Source: Erythrobacter sp.
GTDB taxonomy: Bacteria; Pseudomonadota; Alphaproteobacteria; Sphingomonadales; Sphingomonadaceae
Reading direction: 5' to 3'
Length of the DNA stretch: 36,091 bases
Assembly (NCBI GenBank): GCA_024642335.1
Contig: JAHEBH010000027.1
Span: forward strand, 1-36,091
Position numbers and translations under genes: made by a program. Positions 21,773 to 30,112 of this stretch are shown one piece after another. Positions within the stretch are counted from its first letter, which is position 1; each line of letters begins with the position of its first letter. The notes below the pieces were generated by a model. It did no database searches, had not been told where the DNA came from, and saw only the letters and a program-made list of their open reading frames with translations.

Positions 21773-22468
21773 TCAGGCTGCTTCCGCAGCTTCGTCCGGA
21801 TCGCGCAGCACATAGCCGCGGCCCCAGACGGTTTCGATATAGTTGTCGCCGCCGCAGGCGCTCGACAGCTTCTTGCGCAGCTTGCAGATGAACACGTCGA
21901 TGATCTTGAGTTCGGGCTCGTCCATGCCGCCATAAAGGTGGTTGAGGAACATTTCCTTGGTCAGCGTGGTGCCCTTGCGGAGCGAGAGAAGCTCCAGCAT
22001 CGCATATTCCTTGCCGGTCAGGTGCACGCGGGCACCATCGACTTCCACGGTCTTGGCATCAAGGTTGACCGAAAGCTTGCCGGTGCGGATGACCGACTGG
22101 CTGTGGCCCTTCGAACGGCGCACCACGGCGTGGATGCGGGCGACCAGCTCGTCACGATGGAACGGCTTGGTCACGTAATCGTCAGCGCCGAAGCCGAAGC
22201 TGCGGATCTTGCTGTCCATTTCCGAAATGCCCGACAGGATCAACACCGGCGTCTGCACCTTGGCTACGCGCAGCTTCTTCAGCACGTCATAGCCGTGCAT
22301 GTCTGGCAGGTTGAGGTCGAGCAGGATGATATCGTAATCATACAGCTTGCCCAGATCGAGGCCTTCCTCGCCCAGATCCGTAGAATAGACGTTAAAGCCT
22401 TCCGTCGTGAGCATCAGCTCGATCGCCTTGGCGGTTGTCGGCTCGTCTTCGATCAACAGTACGCGCAT
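21773..22468 (-). CDS. ctrA: Cell-cycle response regulator CtrA
   Basis: A 231-residue OmpR-type regulator, the master cell-cycle and motility regulator of alphaproteobacteria. The receiver domain has Asp51 as phospho-acceptor ([16 protein letters not shown]); the C-terminal winged helix (about 125-220) contains [52 protein letters not shown], nearly invariant in CtrA. It ends in DEAAEAA; terminal alanines of Caulobacter CtrA are its ClpXP degradation signal, so regulated proteolysis is plausible. The ATG at 22468 has AAGGGGA about 8 bases upstream. Its upstream region carries four GANTC sites and a CtrA-like box. It sits downstream of lptB-rpoN. Confidence 0.97.
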   Translation of the reverse strand: MRVLLIEDEPTTAKAIELMLTTEGFNVYSTDLGEEGLDLGKLYDYDIILLDLNLPDMHGYDVLKKLRVAKVQTPVLILSGISEMDSKIRSFGFGADDYVTKPFHRDELVARIHAVVRRSKGHSQSVIRTGKLSVNLDAKTVEVDGARVHLTGKEYAMLELLSLRKGTTLTKEMFLNHLYGGMDEPELKIIDVFICKLRKKLSSACGGDNYIETVWGRGYVLRDPDEAAEAA

Positions 22469-22482
22469 TTGGGTGTCCCCTT

Positions 22483-22604
22483 GATTCCCCAGCGGTAATC
22501 TCTCGGCAAGAGAGGTTGTCAGGAATTAACCACGCAACTTGTCACCAAAAAAGGTTAATAACAGGTTTAAGCGTTCGAGGAATCCTGTGTGAGTCTTTTG
22601 AGTC
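22483..22604. promoter_or_regulatory. Cluster of four GANTC sites upstream of ctrA
   Basis: GATTC at 22483-22487, GAATC at 22580-22584, GAGTC at 22591-22595 and GAGTC at 22600-22604. CcrM methylates GANTC, and in Caulobacter a GANTC in ctrA promoter P1 ties transcription to replication. Three of the sites fall within 25 bp just after the rpoN stop. Methylation control here is inferred. Confidence 0.6.
22555..22569. promoter_or_regulatory. CtrA-box-like motif in ctrA upstream region
   Basis: TTAA-TAACAGG-TTTA matches TTAA-N7-TTAA at 7 of 8 core bases; a full TTAA also occurs one base further, at spacing 8. Autoregulation of ctrA is known in Caulobacter, so a site here is plausible but unproven. 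Confidence 0.4.
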
Positions 22605-22615
22605 ACAGTGTCTCC

Positions 22616-24085
22616 CTACAGATTCTCCAGCTTCTTCTGCCTTCGCCTTTGCACGCTGGAACCGATCCCGATAGCCTCGCGATATTTCGCCACCGTGCGA
22701 CGCGCGAGGTCGAAGCCTTCGGCCTTGAGGAGGTCCACCAGCGCATCATCGGAGAGGATCTTCTTCGGGTCTTCCCCGTCACACAGCGCCTTGATGCGAG
22801 CCTTAACGGCTTCGGCGCTGGCCCCTTCGCCATCGGCACTGCCCACGCCGCTGGTAAAGAAGTATTTCATCTCGAATGTCCCGCGCTCGCAGGCGAGATA
22901 CTTGTTGCTGGTCACGCGGCTGACCGTGCTTTCGTGCATCTCGATCGCCTCGGCCACCTTCGCCAGCGTCAGCGGCTTGAGTTCGGAAACGCCGCGGCGG
23001 AAGAAGCCTTCCTGCTGTTTCACGATCTCGCTGGCGACCTTGAGGATGGTCTTCTGCCGCTGGTCCAGCGCCTTTATCAGCCAGTTGGCATCGGCGAGCT
23101 TTTCCGACAGCCAGCCCTTCGATTGCTTGTCACTGCAGCCGCCGCGCAATTCCACGTAATATTCGCGGTTTACCACCAGTCGCGGCAGGGTTGCCTGGTT
23201 GATCTGGATGTCCCACCCGCTCCTGGCATTGGCGCTGATCAGCACATCGGGCACCACGGCTGCCTGCACCGAACCGCCAAATTGCAGGCCGGGCTTGGGG
23301 TCGTAGCCGCGCAGCTCGGCCAGCATCTCGGCCAGGTCCTCGTCATCGACATGGCAGATGCGCTTGATCTGCGCGAAGCTGCCCTTGGCGAGCAGCTCGA
23401 GATTGGCGAGCAGCACCTGCATGCAGGGATCGTAGCGATCGGCTTCCTTCGCCTGCAGCGCCAGGCATTCGGAAAGATTGCGCGCGCCGACGCCCGTGGG
23501 ATCAAGCGACTGGACCAGATCCAGCGCTAGTTGTGCCTCCGCCAGCGCAATCCCCAGGTCCTGCGCGATGTCGGTCAGGGCGTGCGGCAGGTATCCTGCT
23601 TCATCGAGCAGGCCCACGATATGGCGGGCGATGAAGGCGATGCGGTCATCGGGGGCAGCGGGCCCGATCTGCGCTTCCAGGTGGTCCGCGAGCGAGAGTT
23701 CGGCATCGCCGTGTTCGGTAATGTCGGGGCCATCCTCCCCGCCTGCCATGCCATGCGCAGCCGACCAGTCGCCGGTGTCGCGATCGCGGTCCAGCGCATC
23801 GGGATCGATATCGAGCGGGGCATCGGCCTCGCCCGCTCCCGCCAGCATCAACTCGTCTGCGGTCAAAGGTTCGGGAAGGGTATCGCCGTCCAGCAGCTCT
23901 GCCGGGCCGTCCCCTTCGCGCTGCACCTCTCCCGTTTCAAGCAGCGGGTTGCTCTCCAGCGCGTCGCCGATGAAGGCTTCGATTTCGAGATTGGACAGCG
24001 CCAGCAGCTTGATCGCCTGCTGCAATTGCGGCGTCATCACCAGCGACTGGGTCTGCCTCAGGTCTAGGCGGGGCCCCAAGGCCAT
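22616..24085 (-). CDS. rpoN: RNA polymerase sigma-54 factor RpoN
   Basis: A 489-residue sigma-54. Region I is glutamine- and leucine-rich (LDLRQTQSLVMTPQLQQAIKLLALSNLEIEAFI) and contacts activators; region II (about 50-120) is acidic; region III includes the core-binding and DNA-binding domains, with helix-turn-helix KPLTLAKVAEAIEMHESTVSRVTSNKYLACERG and the invariant RpoN box ARRTVAKYRE near the C-terminus. It directs transcription from -24/-12 promoters with enhancer-binding proteins. The ATG at 24085 is used; the TTG at 24094 adds three residues. It lies downstream of lptB, the usual lptB-rpoN order, but a palindromic repeat separates them. Confidence 0.96.
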   Translation of the reverse strand: MALGPRLDLRQTQSLVMTPQLQQAIKLLALSNLEIEAFIGDALESNPLLETGEVQREGDGPAELLDGDTLPEPLTADELMLAGAGEADAPLDIDPDALDRDRDTGDWSAAHGMAGGEDGPDITEHGDAELSLADHLEAQIGPAAPDDRIAFIARHIVGLLDEAGYLPHALTDIAQDLGIALAEAQLALDLVQSLDPTGVGARNLSECLALQAKEADRYDPCMQVLLANLELLAKGSFAQIKRICHVDDEDLAEMLAELRGYDPKPGLQFGGSVQAAVVPDVLISANARSGWDIQINQATLPRLVVNREYYVELRGGCSDKQSKGWLSEKLADANWLIKALDQRQKTILKVASEIVKQQEGFFRRGVSELKPLTLAKVAEAIEMHESTVSRVTSNKYLACERGTFEMKYFFTSGVGSADGEGASAEAVKARIKALCDGEDPKKILSDDALVDLLKAEGFDLARRTVAKYREAIGIGSSVQRRRQKKLENL

Positions 24086-24103
24086 GGTTTGCAAACCTAA
24101 ACT

Positions 24104-24194
24104 CCGCTCACCCTGAGCTTGTCGAAGGGTCGTCCTTCCTTTTGACGCGGCGCCAGAAGAAAAAGCGGCCCTTCGACAAGCTCAGGACGAGCGG
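24104..24194. repeat. REP-like palindromic element between rpoN and lptB
   Basis: The arms at 24104-24129 and 24169-24194 are reverse complements at 24 of 26 positions around the core CTGAGCTTGTCGAAGGG. The left arm is identical, in reverse complement, to the right arm of the element at 30113-30204. The type is widely scattered between genes in sphingomonads and other proteobacteria. Confidence 0.85.
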
Positions 24195-24212
24195 GTGCTG
24201 GTACAGGCTTTG

Positions 24213-25007
24213 TCACAGCGTAAAGGATTCGCCGAGATAGAGGCGGCGTACGTTCTCGTCCGCGACCAGTTCTTCCGGGCTGCCGGCAAAGAGCACCTGC
24301 CCGCCATAGATGATGCAGGCGCGGTCCACGATGTCGAGCGTCTCGCGGACGTTGTGATCGGTGATCAGCACACCGATGCCGCGGTTCTTAAGGTCGATGA
24401 CCAGGTGGCGGATATCGGCGATCGAGAGCGGGTCGATGCCGGCAAAGGGTTCGTCCAGCAGCATGATCGAAGGCTTTGCCGCCAGCGCGCGGGCAATCTC
24501 GCAGCGACGGCGCTCACCGCCAGAAAGCGCCATGGCCGGACTGTCACGCAGGCGCTCGATATGGAATTCGGCCAGCAGCGTTTCGAGCTCCTGCTCGCGC
24601 ACATGCTTGTCGGGCTCGACCATTTCGAGCACGCACATGATATTCTGTTCCACCGTCATGCCGCGGAAGATGCTGGTTTCCTGCGGCAAATACCCCAGGC
24701 CCAGGATCGCCCGGCGATACATCGGCAGCTTGGTCACATCGACACCGTCCATGAGGATGCGGCCGCTATCGGGGCGAACCAGGCCCATGATCGAATAGAA
24801 GCAGGTCGTCTTGCCCGCGCCATTGGGGCCCAGCAGGCCCAGCACCTCGCCCTTGGCAACCGACAGTGAGATGTCGGTCAGCACCGCCCTCTTGTCATAA
24901 CTCTTGGCGATAGAGACCACTTCCAGCCCGCCCTGCGGGGGCAGTTCGGGTGCGGCGGCATCATGCGCCTGTTCCATCCTGGCGGCCAGCGATTGGTTGT
25001 CGATCAT
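24213..25007 (-). CDS. lptB: LPS export ABC transporter ATPase LptB
   Basis: A 264-residue ABC ATPase that powers the LptFG transporter moving lipopolysaccharide or its sphingolipid equivalent to the outer membrane. Motifs: Walker A LGPNGAGKTTCFYSIMG, the LptB-typical GYLPQETSIFRGMTVEQNI, signature LSGGERRRCEIARAL, Walker B IMLLDEPFAGIDPLS and switch His in LITDHNVRETL. The ATG at 25007 has AGGA about 6 bases upstream; ATG 25028 would add seven residues. The lptA and lptC genes, often just upstream, are absent here; instead there is a divergent small membrane protein. Confidence 0.95.
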   Translation of the reverse strand: MIDNQSLAARMEQAHDAAAPELPPQGGLEVVSIAKSYDKRAVLTDISLSVAKGEVLGLLGPNGAGKTTCFYSIMGLVRPDSGRILMDGVDVTKLPMYRRAILGLGYLPQETSIFRGMTVEQNIMCVLEMVEPDKHVREQELETLLAEFHIERLRDSPAMALSGGERRRCEIARALAAKPSIMLLDEPFAGIDPLSIADIRHLVIDLKNRGIGVLITDHNVRETLDIVDRACIIYGGQVLFAGSPEELVADENVRRLYLGESFTL

Positions 25008-25140
25008 TTCGTCCTGCAGACTGCTCATGCCATGCCAGATAGCATGCTTGGCCGCGCTTTGAAGGGCAATTGGCAAGATTCATGCATGGCAGGAAATTTT
25101 TCCGCAAGTCAGGTAATTCCAAGATCCTGCCAGAGGGCTC

Positions 25141-25168
25141 TTGCATATTTGTATCATAATTGTAATAA
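25141..25168 (+). promoter_or_regulatory. Candidate promoter of the 25199 gene
   Basis: TTGCAT (25141-25146) and TAATAA (25163-25168) with a 16-base spacer stand in an AT-rich stretch, unusual in this genome, 31 bases before the start codon of the small membrane protein. The divergent lptB promoter probably shares this gap. Confidence 0.4.
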
Positions 25169-25198
25169 TCTGTATCAGGGACTGAAGGGAGAGAGCGC

Positions 25199-25579
25199 AT
25201 GGCAAAGGCGCTGCAACAGTCCGTCTTGGAGACGCAAAAGCGCACGGCGGACGTTCTCGATTGGCGTAAGAAGATAAGCGACCATGTCGCTTTCGCACTG
25301 CTGGTCTATACCGGCCTGCATATTTTCCTGACCATGTCGGCCATGAAGTCCGGCCAGGCATCGCTTTTGCCCTATGCCGCGCTGGTGGTGCTGGTCTTCG
25401 CCATCATTCCAGGGTGCATGCAATTCGAGGCGCGCTGGAAGTACCTGTCGGATGAACAGGCCGCCGACCCTGAACTGGCAGGCAAGTTTACGCGCGATTG
25501 TGCGGTGCTGTGGCTGCTGGCCATTGGCCTGCCGGTGCTGCTGACGCTCTTTTTCATGGGCATCGCGGCTTTGAGTTGA
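25199..25579 (+). CDS. Hypothetical three-helix membrane protein
   Basis: A 126-residue protein not assigned to a family. The N-terminus is charged and probably helical (ETQKRTADVLDWRKKISDH). Three hydrophobic segments follow at about 30-50, 57-72 and 103-122, with a soluble loop MQFEARWKYLSDEQAADPELAGKFTRD between the last two. The strong GAAGGGAGAG ribosome binding site, typical codon use and a terminator right after support a real single-gene unit. The function is unknown; the W-R-K-K segment before the first helix suggests positively charged cytosolic anchoring. Confidence 0.72.
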   Translation: MAKALQQSVLETQKRTADVLDWRKKISDHVAFALLVYTGLHIFLTMSAMKSGQASLLPYAALVVLVFAIIPGCMQFEARWKYLSDEQAADPELAGKFTRDCAVLWLLAIGLPVLLTLFFMGIAALS

Positions 25580-25607
25580 ACGTGTAAGCCCTTCGGACTT
25601 CGCGTTC

Positions 25608-25638
25608 GGGGGCTCACCGGTAAAAACCGGGAGCCCCC
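25608..25638. terminator. Intrinsic terminator between the 25199 gene and ppa
   Basis: GGGGGCTC-A-CCGGT (25608-25621) pairs with ACCGG-GAGCCCCC (25626-25638), with a single bulged A and an AAAA loop. It lies between convergent genes, so it can serve both. Confidence 0.75.
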
Positions 25639-25647
25639 TCTGGCTTG

Positions 25648-26187
25648 TCAGCCATTCTTTTCCGCTTCGTAACGCTCGATGGCTTCCACCGTCACCCTGC
25701 GCGCTTCCGCCGCATCGCCCCAGGCGCCGATGCGGACCCATTTTTCGGCTTCCAGATCCTTGTAGTGGGTGAAGAAGTGTTCGATCTGCTGGAAGATGAT
25801 CGAAGGCAGGTCCTTGGTTTCCCCGACGTCCGAATAATAGGGGAAGGTCGAATCCACCGGCACGCAGATCAGCTTCTCGTCACCGCCATGCTCGTCTTCG
25901 AGGTTGAGAACGCCGATCGGGCGGGCGCGCACCACGCAGCCTGCGATGAAGGGCGAACGGGCGATTACCAGCGCATCCAGCGGGTCGCCATCGGGTGACA
26001 GCGTGTGCGGTACGAAACCGTAATTGGCGGGATAGCGCATCGGCGTGTGCAGGATGCGATCGACGAAGAGAGCGCCGCTCTTCTTGTCGAATTCGTACTT
26101 CACCGGTTCGCCGCCAGAGGGCACTTCGATGATGACGTTCAGGTTTTCGGGCGGATTATCGCCGACCGGAATATGTTCGATACGCAT
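25648..26187 (-). CDS. ppa: Inorganic pyrophosphatase
   Basis: A 179-residue family I soluble pyrophosphatase, hydrolysing PPi to phosphate with Mg2+ and pulling biosynthetic reactions forward. The family signature DGDPLDALV is present near residue 70, with VKYEFDKKSGALFVDRIL, MRYPANYGFVPHT (substrate-binding Tyr and Lys) and the C-terminal EHFFTHYKDLEAEKWVRIGAW. Length is standard. The ATG at 26187 matches the family's MRIEHIPVG start; the longer frame to 26385 has no homologous sequence. It is divergent from the LLM oxidoreductase gene; I see no clear regulatory motif in that 218-base gap. Confidence 0.96.
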   Translation of the reverse strand: MRIEHIPVGDNPPENLNVIIEVPSGGEPVKYEFDKKSGALFVDRILHTPMRYPANYGFVPHTLSPDGDPLDALVIARSPFIAGCVVRARPIGVLNLEDEHGGDEKLICVPVDSTFPYYSDVGETKDLPSIIFQQIEHFFTHYKDLEAEKWVRIGAWGDAAEARRVTVEAIERYEAEKNG

Positions 26188-26405
26188 GGATGTCCGTCTT
26201 CCGTTAACATGCGCCGCGTTTCTTGCGGCCGTGGTTTGGCGGCATCCCCTCCCAATTTCCGGCCCCGTTAGTGCACTTGCGCCATCATTGCCACAGGCGA
26301 ATTGCAGGAAAGGCCAAACTGCGTCATTGTAACGAGCGTGAAGATGGCAGTGCGAAGAGTCGGGCCAACCGGGCCGCGCTGCCATAGCTGACAGGAGTGA
26401 GAGAG

Positions 26406-27518
26406 ATGCATGTAGGCCTGGCTTCCGGCTTTGCGCACCAGCGCGGCGATTCCTATGACGATGCGCAGCTGTTGCGCGAAGAGGTGGACAACCTCGTCTA
26501 TGCCGAGGAGCTGGGCTTCGATTCGGTGTGGATCACCGAGCATCATTTCTCCGACTATTCGGTGTCGAACGATCCGCTGTTCCTGCTCACCAATATTGCG
26601 GCGCGCACCAAGAGGGTGAAGCTGGGCACGCAATGCATCATCGTGCCCTGGCACAATCCGGTGCGCCTGGCGGAGAATATCGTCAACCTCGACATTCTCT
26701 CGGGCGGCCGTGCGATCCTCGGTTTCGGCGGGGGCCTTGCGCCGCAGGAATTCGCCGGCATGGGCATCGACCAGAACAACAGCCGCGCGCTCTACAACGA
26801 TATTCTCGACGTGCTGATTCCGGCGCTGGAAACGGGCGTGATCGAAGGCGAGGGCGCATTCGGCACCATCCCGCGTACAGAGCTGCGTCCGCGTCCGATC
26901 AAGAGCTTCGAAGGCCGCAAGTTCTGCGGCTCGCTCTCGGGCAATTCCATGTATGCCGCGGCCAAGCACGGCTTCGGCAATATGGTGCTGATGATCCCGC
27001 AGCGCGGGCAGGAAGCTCCGCCGGACCAGTACAAGGCGGTGTGGGCCGAAGTGCACGGCGATGGCTCGCTGCCACCGCCGCCCATGCTCAGCGGCAATTT
27101 CTACATCCACGAGGATGGCGATTTTGCCGAGGAACAGGGCCAGAAATACCTCGCCAACACGATGCGCGCAGCGATCAAGAACTATTCCCTCGCCAAGCCT
27201 GGCACCTTCGCCAACGTGAAGGGGTACGAGCATTACGAGAAGATGATGCTGCACTCGCCGGAGGAGATCGACACCTATTGCGCCAATTTCTCCAAGGGCG
27301 CGATCACCGGCACGCCGCAGCAGATCCTCGACCGGCTGTGGGAACTGAAGGGCATCTACAACCCGCAGGGCTTCTTCCCGCATGTCTATTTCGGCGGCAT
27401 GCCGCAGGATGATGCAGTGCGTTCGATGCGCATGTTTGCCAAGACCGTGCTGCCCGAATTGAAGAGCTGGGAAGCCGATACCTCGATCGACGATCGTTTT
27501 TTGGAAGCAGCGGAGTAA
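26406..27518 (+). CDS. LLM-class flavin-dependent oxidoreductase
   Basis: A 370-residue TIM-barrel protein of the bacterial luciferase-like family, using FMN or F420. Recognisable are HVGLASGFAHQRGDSYDDAQLLREEVDNLVYAEELGFDSVWITEHHFSDYSV near the N-terminus (the EHH motif is typical), the LGTQCIIVPWHNPVRLAENIVNLDILSGGRAILGFGGG strand-turn region, and the late GTPQQILDRL. Family members oxidise diverse small molecules; no substrate can be assigned. The ATG at 26406 has AGGAG 8 bases upstream; a GTG at 26397 overlaps that site. A palindromic repeat follows the stop by 6 bases. Confidence 0.9.
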   Translation: MHVGLASGFAHQRGDSYDDAQLLREEVDNLVYAEELGFDSVWITEHHFSDYSVSNDPLFLLTNIAARTKRVKLGTQCIIVPWHNPVRLAENIVNLDILSGGRAILGFGGGLAPQEFAGMGIDQNNSRALYNDILDVLIPALETGVIEGEGAFGTIPRTELRPRPIKSFEGRKFCGSLSGNSMYAAAKHGFGNMVLMIPQRGQEAPPDQYKAVWAEVHGDGSLPPPPMLSGNFYIHEDGDFAEEQGQKYLANTMRAAIKNYSLAKPGTFANVKGYEHYEKMMLHSPEEIDTYCANFSKGAITGTPQQILDRLWELKGIYNPQGFFPHVYFGGMPQDDAVRSMRMFAKTVLPELKSWEADTSIDDRFLEAAE

Positions 27519-27524
27519 TACGCC

Positions 27525-27591
27525 GTGAGTCCCCGCGCAGGCGGGGACCTGCTCCTGATAAGCAAAAGGTCCCGCCTGCGCGGGGACTCAC
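27525..27591. repeat. Palindromic element between LLM gene and hisS
   Basis: The arm at 27525-27550 pairs with 27567-27591 over about 25 bp, with only a one-base length difference and a 16-base loop. Each arm also has an internal GC-rich palindrome (CCCCGC/GCGGGG type). The element starts 6 bases after the LLM stop and may also act as a terminator or transcript-stabilising hairpin. Confidence 0.8.
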
Positions 27592-27637
27592 ACTGTGTGT
27601 TGCGGCACGGGGCGCTGCCGCCTAAACGCCCATGATC

Positions 27638-28903
27638 ATGAGCAAGGTTCAGACACCGCGCCCGATCAGGGGCACACAGGATATCTTCGGCGCCGATGCG
27701 GAGGCTTTTGCCTTCGTGGTCGAGACCTTCGAGCGCGTGCGCAAGCTCTATCGCTTTCGCCGCGTGGAGATGCCCGTCTTCGAAAAGACCGAGGTTTTCG
27801 CCCGTTCGCTGGGCGAGACGACGGACGTAGTCTCCAAGGAGATGTATTCTTTCGATGATCGCGGCGGGGAAAGCCTGACCTTGCGCCCCGAATTCACCGC
27901 CGGGATCGCGCGCGCCTATCTCACCGAAGGCTGGCAGCAATACGCGCCGCTGAAGGTGGCGACGCATGGCCCGCTGTTTCGTTACGAGCGCCCGCAGAAG
28001 GGCCGCTACCGCCAGTTCCACCAGATCGATGCCGAGATCATTGGCGCGGCCGAGCCGCAGGCCGATGTCGAGCTGCTGTGCATGGCGGACCAGCTGCTCA
28101 AGGAGCTGGGCGTTGATGATGGTGTGACCTTGCAGCTCAATACGCTTGGCGATGCCGATAGCCGCGACAGCTGGCGCGCGGCCCTGCTGGCCTATTTCCA
28201 GGCGGTGCGCGGCGAGTTGTCCGAAGATTCGCAGGAGAGGCTGGAACGCAACCCGCTGCGCATTCTTGACAGCAAGGACCCGCGTGACCAGGCCTTCGTT
28301 GCCGATGCGCCGAAGATTGACGAGTTCCTGACCGCTGAGGCCGAGGACTTCTTCGGCGCGGTCACCGCCGGTCTCGATGCGGCTGGCGTGAAATGGCAGC
28401 GTCTCGACAAGCTGGTGCGCGGCCTCGATTATTACCGTCACACCGCTTTCGAATTCGTTCCGGACGAGGGTTCTGTTGCCGCCAATGCGCTTGGCAGCCA
28501 GAGCACGATCCTGGGCGGGGGCCGCTATGACGGGTTAATGGAATCGTTGGGCGGCGCGCCCACGCCTGCCGTCGGCTGGGCTGCCGGAATTGAACGGCTG
28601 GCGATGCTGGTGGGTGAGCGTGAACCCGAACGACTAGACGTCGCAATTGCTGTTGAAGCAGATGAGTTGGTTGCAGCTGCTGCTCGTATAGCACCGGAGC
28701 TTCGGCTGTCTGGCTTCTCCGTCGAGGTTGTCGTTACCGGGTCTGGCCGGAAAAGATATGACAAAGCAGCCAAGCTGGACCCTGCCTATCTCGTCTCCTT
28801 GCAAGTTCGAGACGGGTTGGCTGGATATAGTGCACGCTCACAAATCGACGATAATCGCGAAACACAAATTGAAGCGATTATTGGGAAACATGTCCGACTG
28901 TGA
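27638..28903 (+). CDS. hisS: Histidyl-tRNA synthetase
   Basis: A 421-residue class II synthetase charging tRNA-His. Motif 2 is [13 protein letters not shown] with [21 protein letters not shown]; the histidine-binding motif [15 protein letters not shown] and motif 3 (GGGRYDGL and [13 protein letters not shown]) follow. The anticodon-binding domain begins after residue 330. From about 28621 to the end, GC falls to about 52% by hand count, against 67% in a sampled upstream line, so the tail may have a separate history. ATG 27638 gives [15 protein letters not shown] 27632 adds two residues. No good ribosome binding site is visible. It is flanked by two palindromic elements. Confidence 0.95.
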   Translation: MSKVQTPRPIRGTQDIFGADAEAFAFVVETFERVRKLYRFRRVEMPVFEKTEVFARSLGETTDVVSKEMYSFDDRGGESLTLRPEFTAGIARAYLTEGWQQYAPLKVATHGPLFRYERPQKGRYRQFHQIDAEIIGAAEPQADVELLCMADQLLKELGVDDGVTLQLNTLGDADSRDSWRAALLAYFQAVRGELSEDSQERLERNPLRILDSKDPRDQAFVADAPKIDEFLTAEAEDFFGAVTAGLDAAGVKWQRLDKLVRGLDYYRHTAFEFVPDEGSVAANALGSQSTILGGGRYDGLMESLGGAPTPAVGWAAGIERLAMLVGEREPERLDVAIAVEADELVAAAARIAPELRLSGFSVEVVVTGSGRKRYDKAAKLDPAYLVSLQVRDGLAGYSARSQIDDNRETQIEAIIGKHVRL

Positions 28904-28926
28904 CCAACTCCGCCGCACACACAAAC

Positions 28927-29017
28927 CGTCATCCTGAACTTGTTTCAGGATCCATTCTTCCCCACGCGGCTTCGGTTCGGGTGGCACGATGGATGCTGAA
29001 ACGAGTTCAGCATGACG
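28927..29017. repeat. Palindromic element between hisS and prfA
   Basis: The arms at 28927-28955 and 28989-29017 are reverse complements at 26 of 29 positions. Each arm contains its own 8-bp hairpin: ATCCTGAA/TTCAGGAT on the left and ATGCTGAA/TTCAGCAT on the right, differing by a paired C-G to G-C change. It fills most of the 136-base gap and ends 23 bases before the prfA start. Confidence 0.85.
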
Positions 29018-29039
29018 AGGTGGAGAGGGCGAAGCACTG

Positions 29040-30107
29040 ATGCAAATACCCGCCGAACGTCTCCAGCAGATCACCCATCGCTTCGCTGAACTCGAGGCGC
29101 GCATGGCGTCGGGCCAGCTCGAGGGTGAGGCCTATGTGCAGGCAAGCCGCGACTATGCCGAGCTGGAGCCGGTGGCGAAGATCGCGGCCGAAGTCACCGC
29201 CATGCGCGAGGAAATCGCCGGGCTGACCGAGATGCTCGCCGATCCCGAGATGAAGGCCATGGCAGAGGAAGAACTGGCCACGCTCAAGAAGCGCCTTCCG
29301 CAAGCAGAGCACGAGCTTTCCCTTGCCATGCTGCCCAAGGACGAGGCCGACCAGCGCCCCGCCATGCTGGAAATTCGCGCGGGCACTGGCGGGGACGAGG
29401 CGGCGCTTTTCGCCGGCGATCTCTACCGCATGTATGAGAAGTTTGCTGCCGAACAGGGCTGGACGGTCGAGCCGGTCAGCATGAATGCCTCGGACGCGGG
29501 CGGATTCAAGGAAATCGTCGCCAACGTGAAAGGCGCCGGCGTTTTCGCCAAGCTCAAATGGGAAAGCGGCGTGCACCGTGTGCAGCGCGTTCCGGTCACC
29601 GAAAGCGGCGGGCGCATCCATACCTCTGCTGCCACGGTCGCGGTGCTGCCCGAGCCGACCGAGGTCGATGTCCAGATCAATGACAATGACCTGAAGATCG
29701 ATATCTACCGCGCCTCGGGTGCTGGCGGCCAGCACGTCAACACCACCGACAGTGCCGTGCGCATCACCCACCTTCCGACGGGGCTTGTCGTTATCCAGCA
29801 GGACGAGCGCAGCCAGCACAAGAACCGCGCCAAGGCGATGCAGGTGCTGCGCGCGCGGCTGTATGAAAAGATGCGCGAGGAAGCGCAGGGCGAGGAGGCG
29901 GAGGCGCGCCGTGCAATGGTCGGCTCGGGTGACCGCAGCGAGCGCATTCGCACCTACAATTTCCCGCAGGGCCGCGTGACCGACCACCGCATCGGCCTGA
30001 CGTTGCACAAGCTGGACGAGGTGCTGGCGGGGCAGGCGCTGGGCGAGATCGTCGATGCGCTCACCGCCGAGGACGAGGCAAAGCGCCTTGCGGCGATGGA
30101 AGCATGA
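29040..30107 (+). CDS. prfA: Peptide chain release factor 1
   Basis: A 355-residue class I release factor recognising UAA and UAG. The GGQ motif is at 229-231 in [18 protein letters not shown], the glutamine being the methylation target of PrmC, encoded next. The stop-codon tripeptide region reads PVT (185-187) in [16 protein letters not shown], a variant of the PxT motif that identifies RF1 rather than RF2. Length is typical. The ATG at 29040 has GGAGAGGG about 12 bases upstream, just beyond the palindromic element. prmC follows after another palindromic element. Confidence 0.96.
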   Translation: MQIPAERLQQITHRFAELEARMASGQLEGEAYVQASRDYAELEPVAKIAAEVTAMREEIAGLTEMLADPEMKAMAEEELATLKKRLPQAEHELSLAMLPKDEADQRPAMLEIRAGTGGDEAALFAGDLYRMYEKFAAEQGWTVEPVSMNASDAGGFKEIVANVKGAGVFAKLKWESGVHRVQRVPVTESGGRIHTSAATVAVLPEPTEVDVQINDNDLKIDIYRASGAGGQHVNTTDSAVRITHLPTGLVVIQQDERSQHKNRAKAMQVLRARLYEKMREEAQGEEAEARRAMVGSGDRSERIRTYNFPQGRVTDHRIGLTLHKLDEVLAGQALGEIVDALTAEDEAKRLAAMEA

Positions 30108-30112
30108 CCTTC

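Noticed and set aside
26268-27383. A 371-codon minus-strand frame over the LLM oxidoreductase
   Set aside because: The plus-strand gene has a good ribosome binding site and family motifs; the antisense frame has none.
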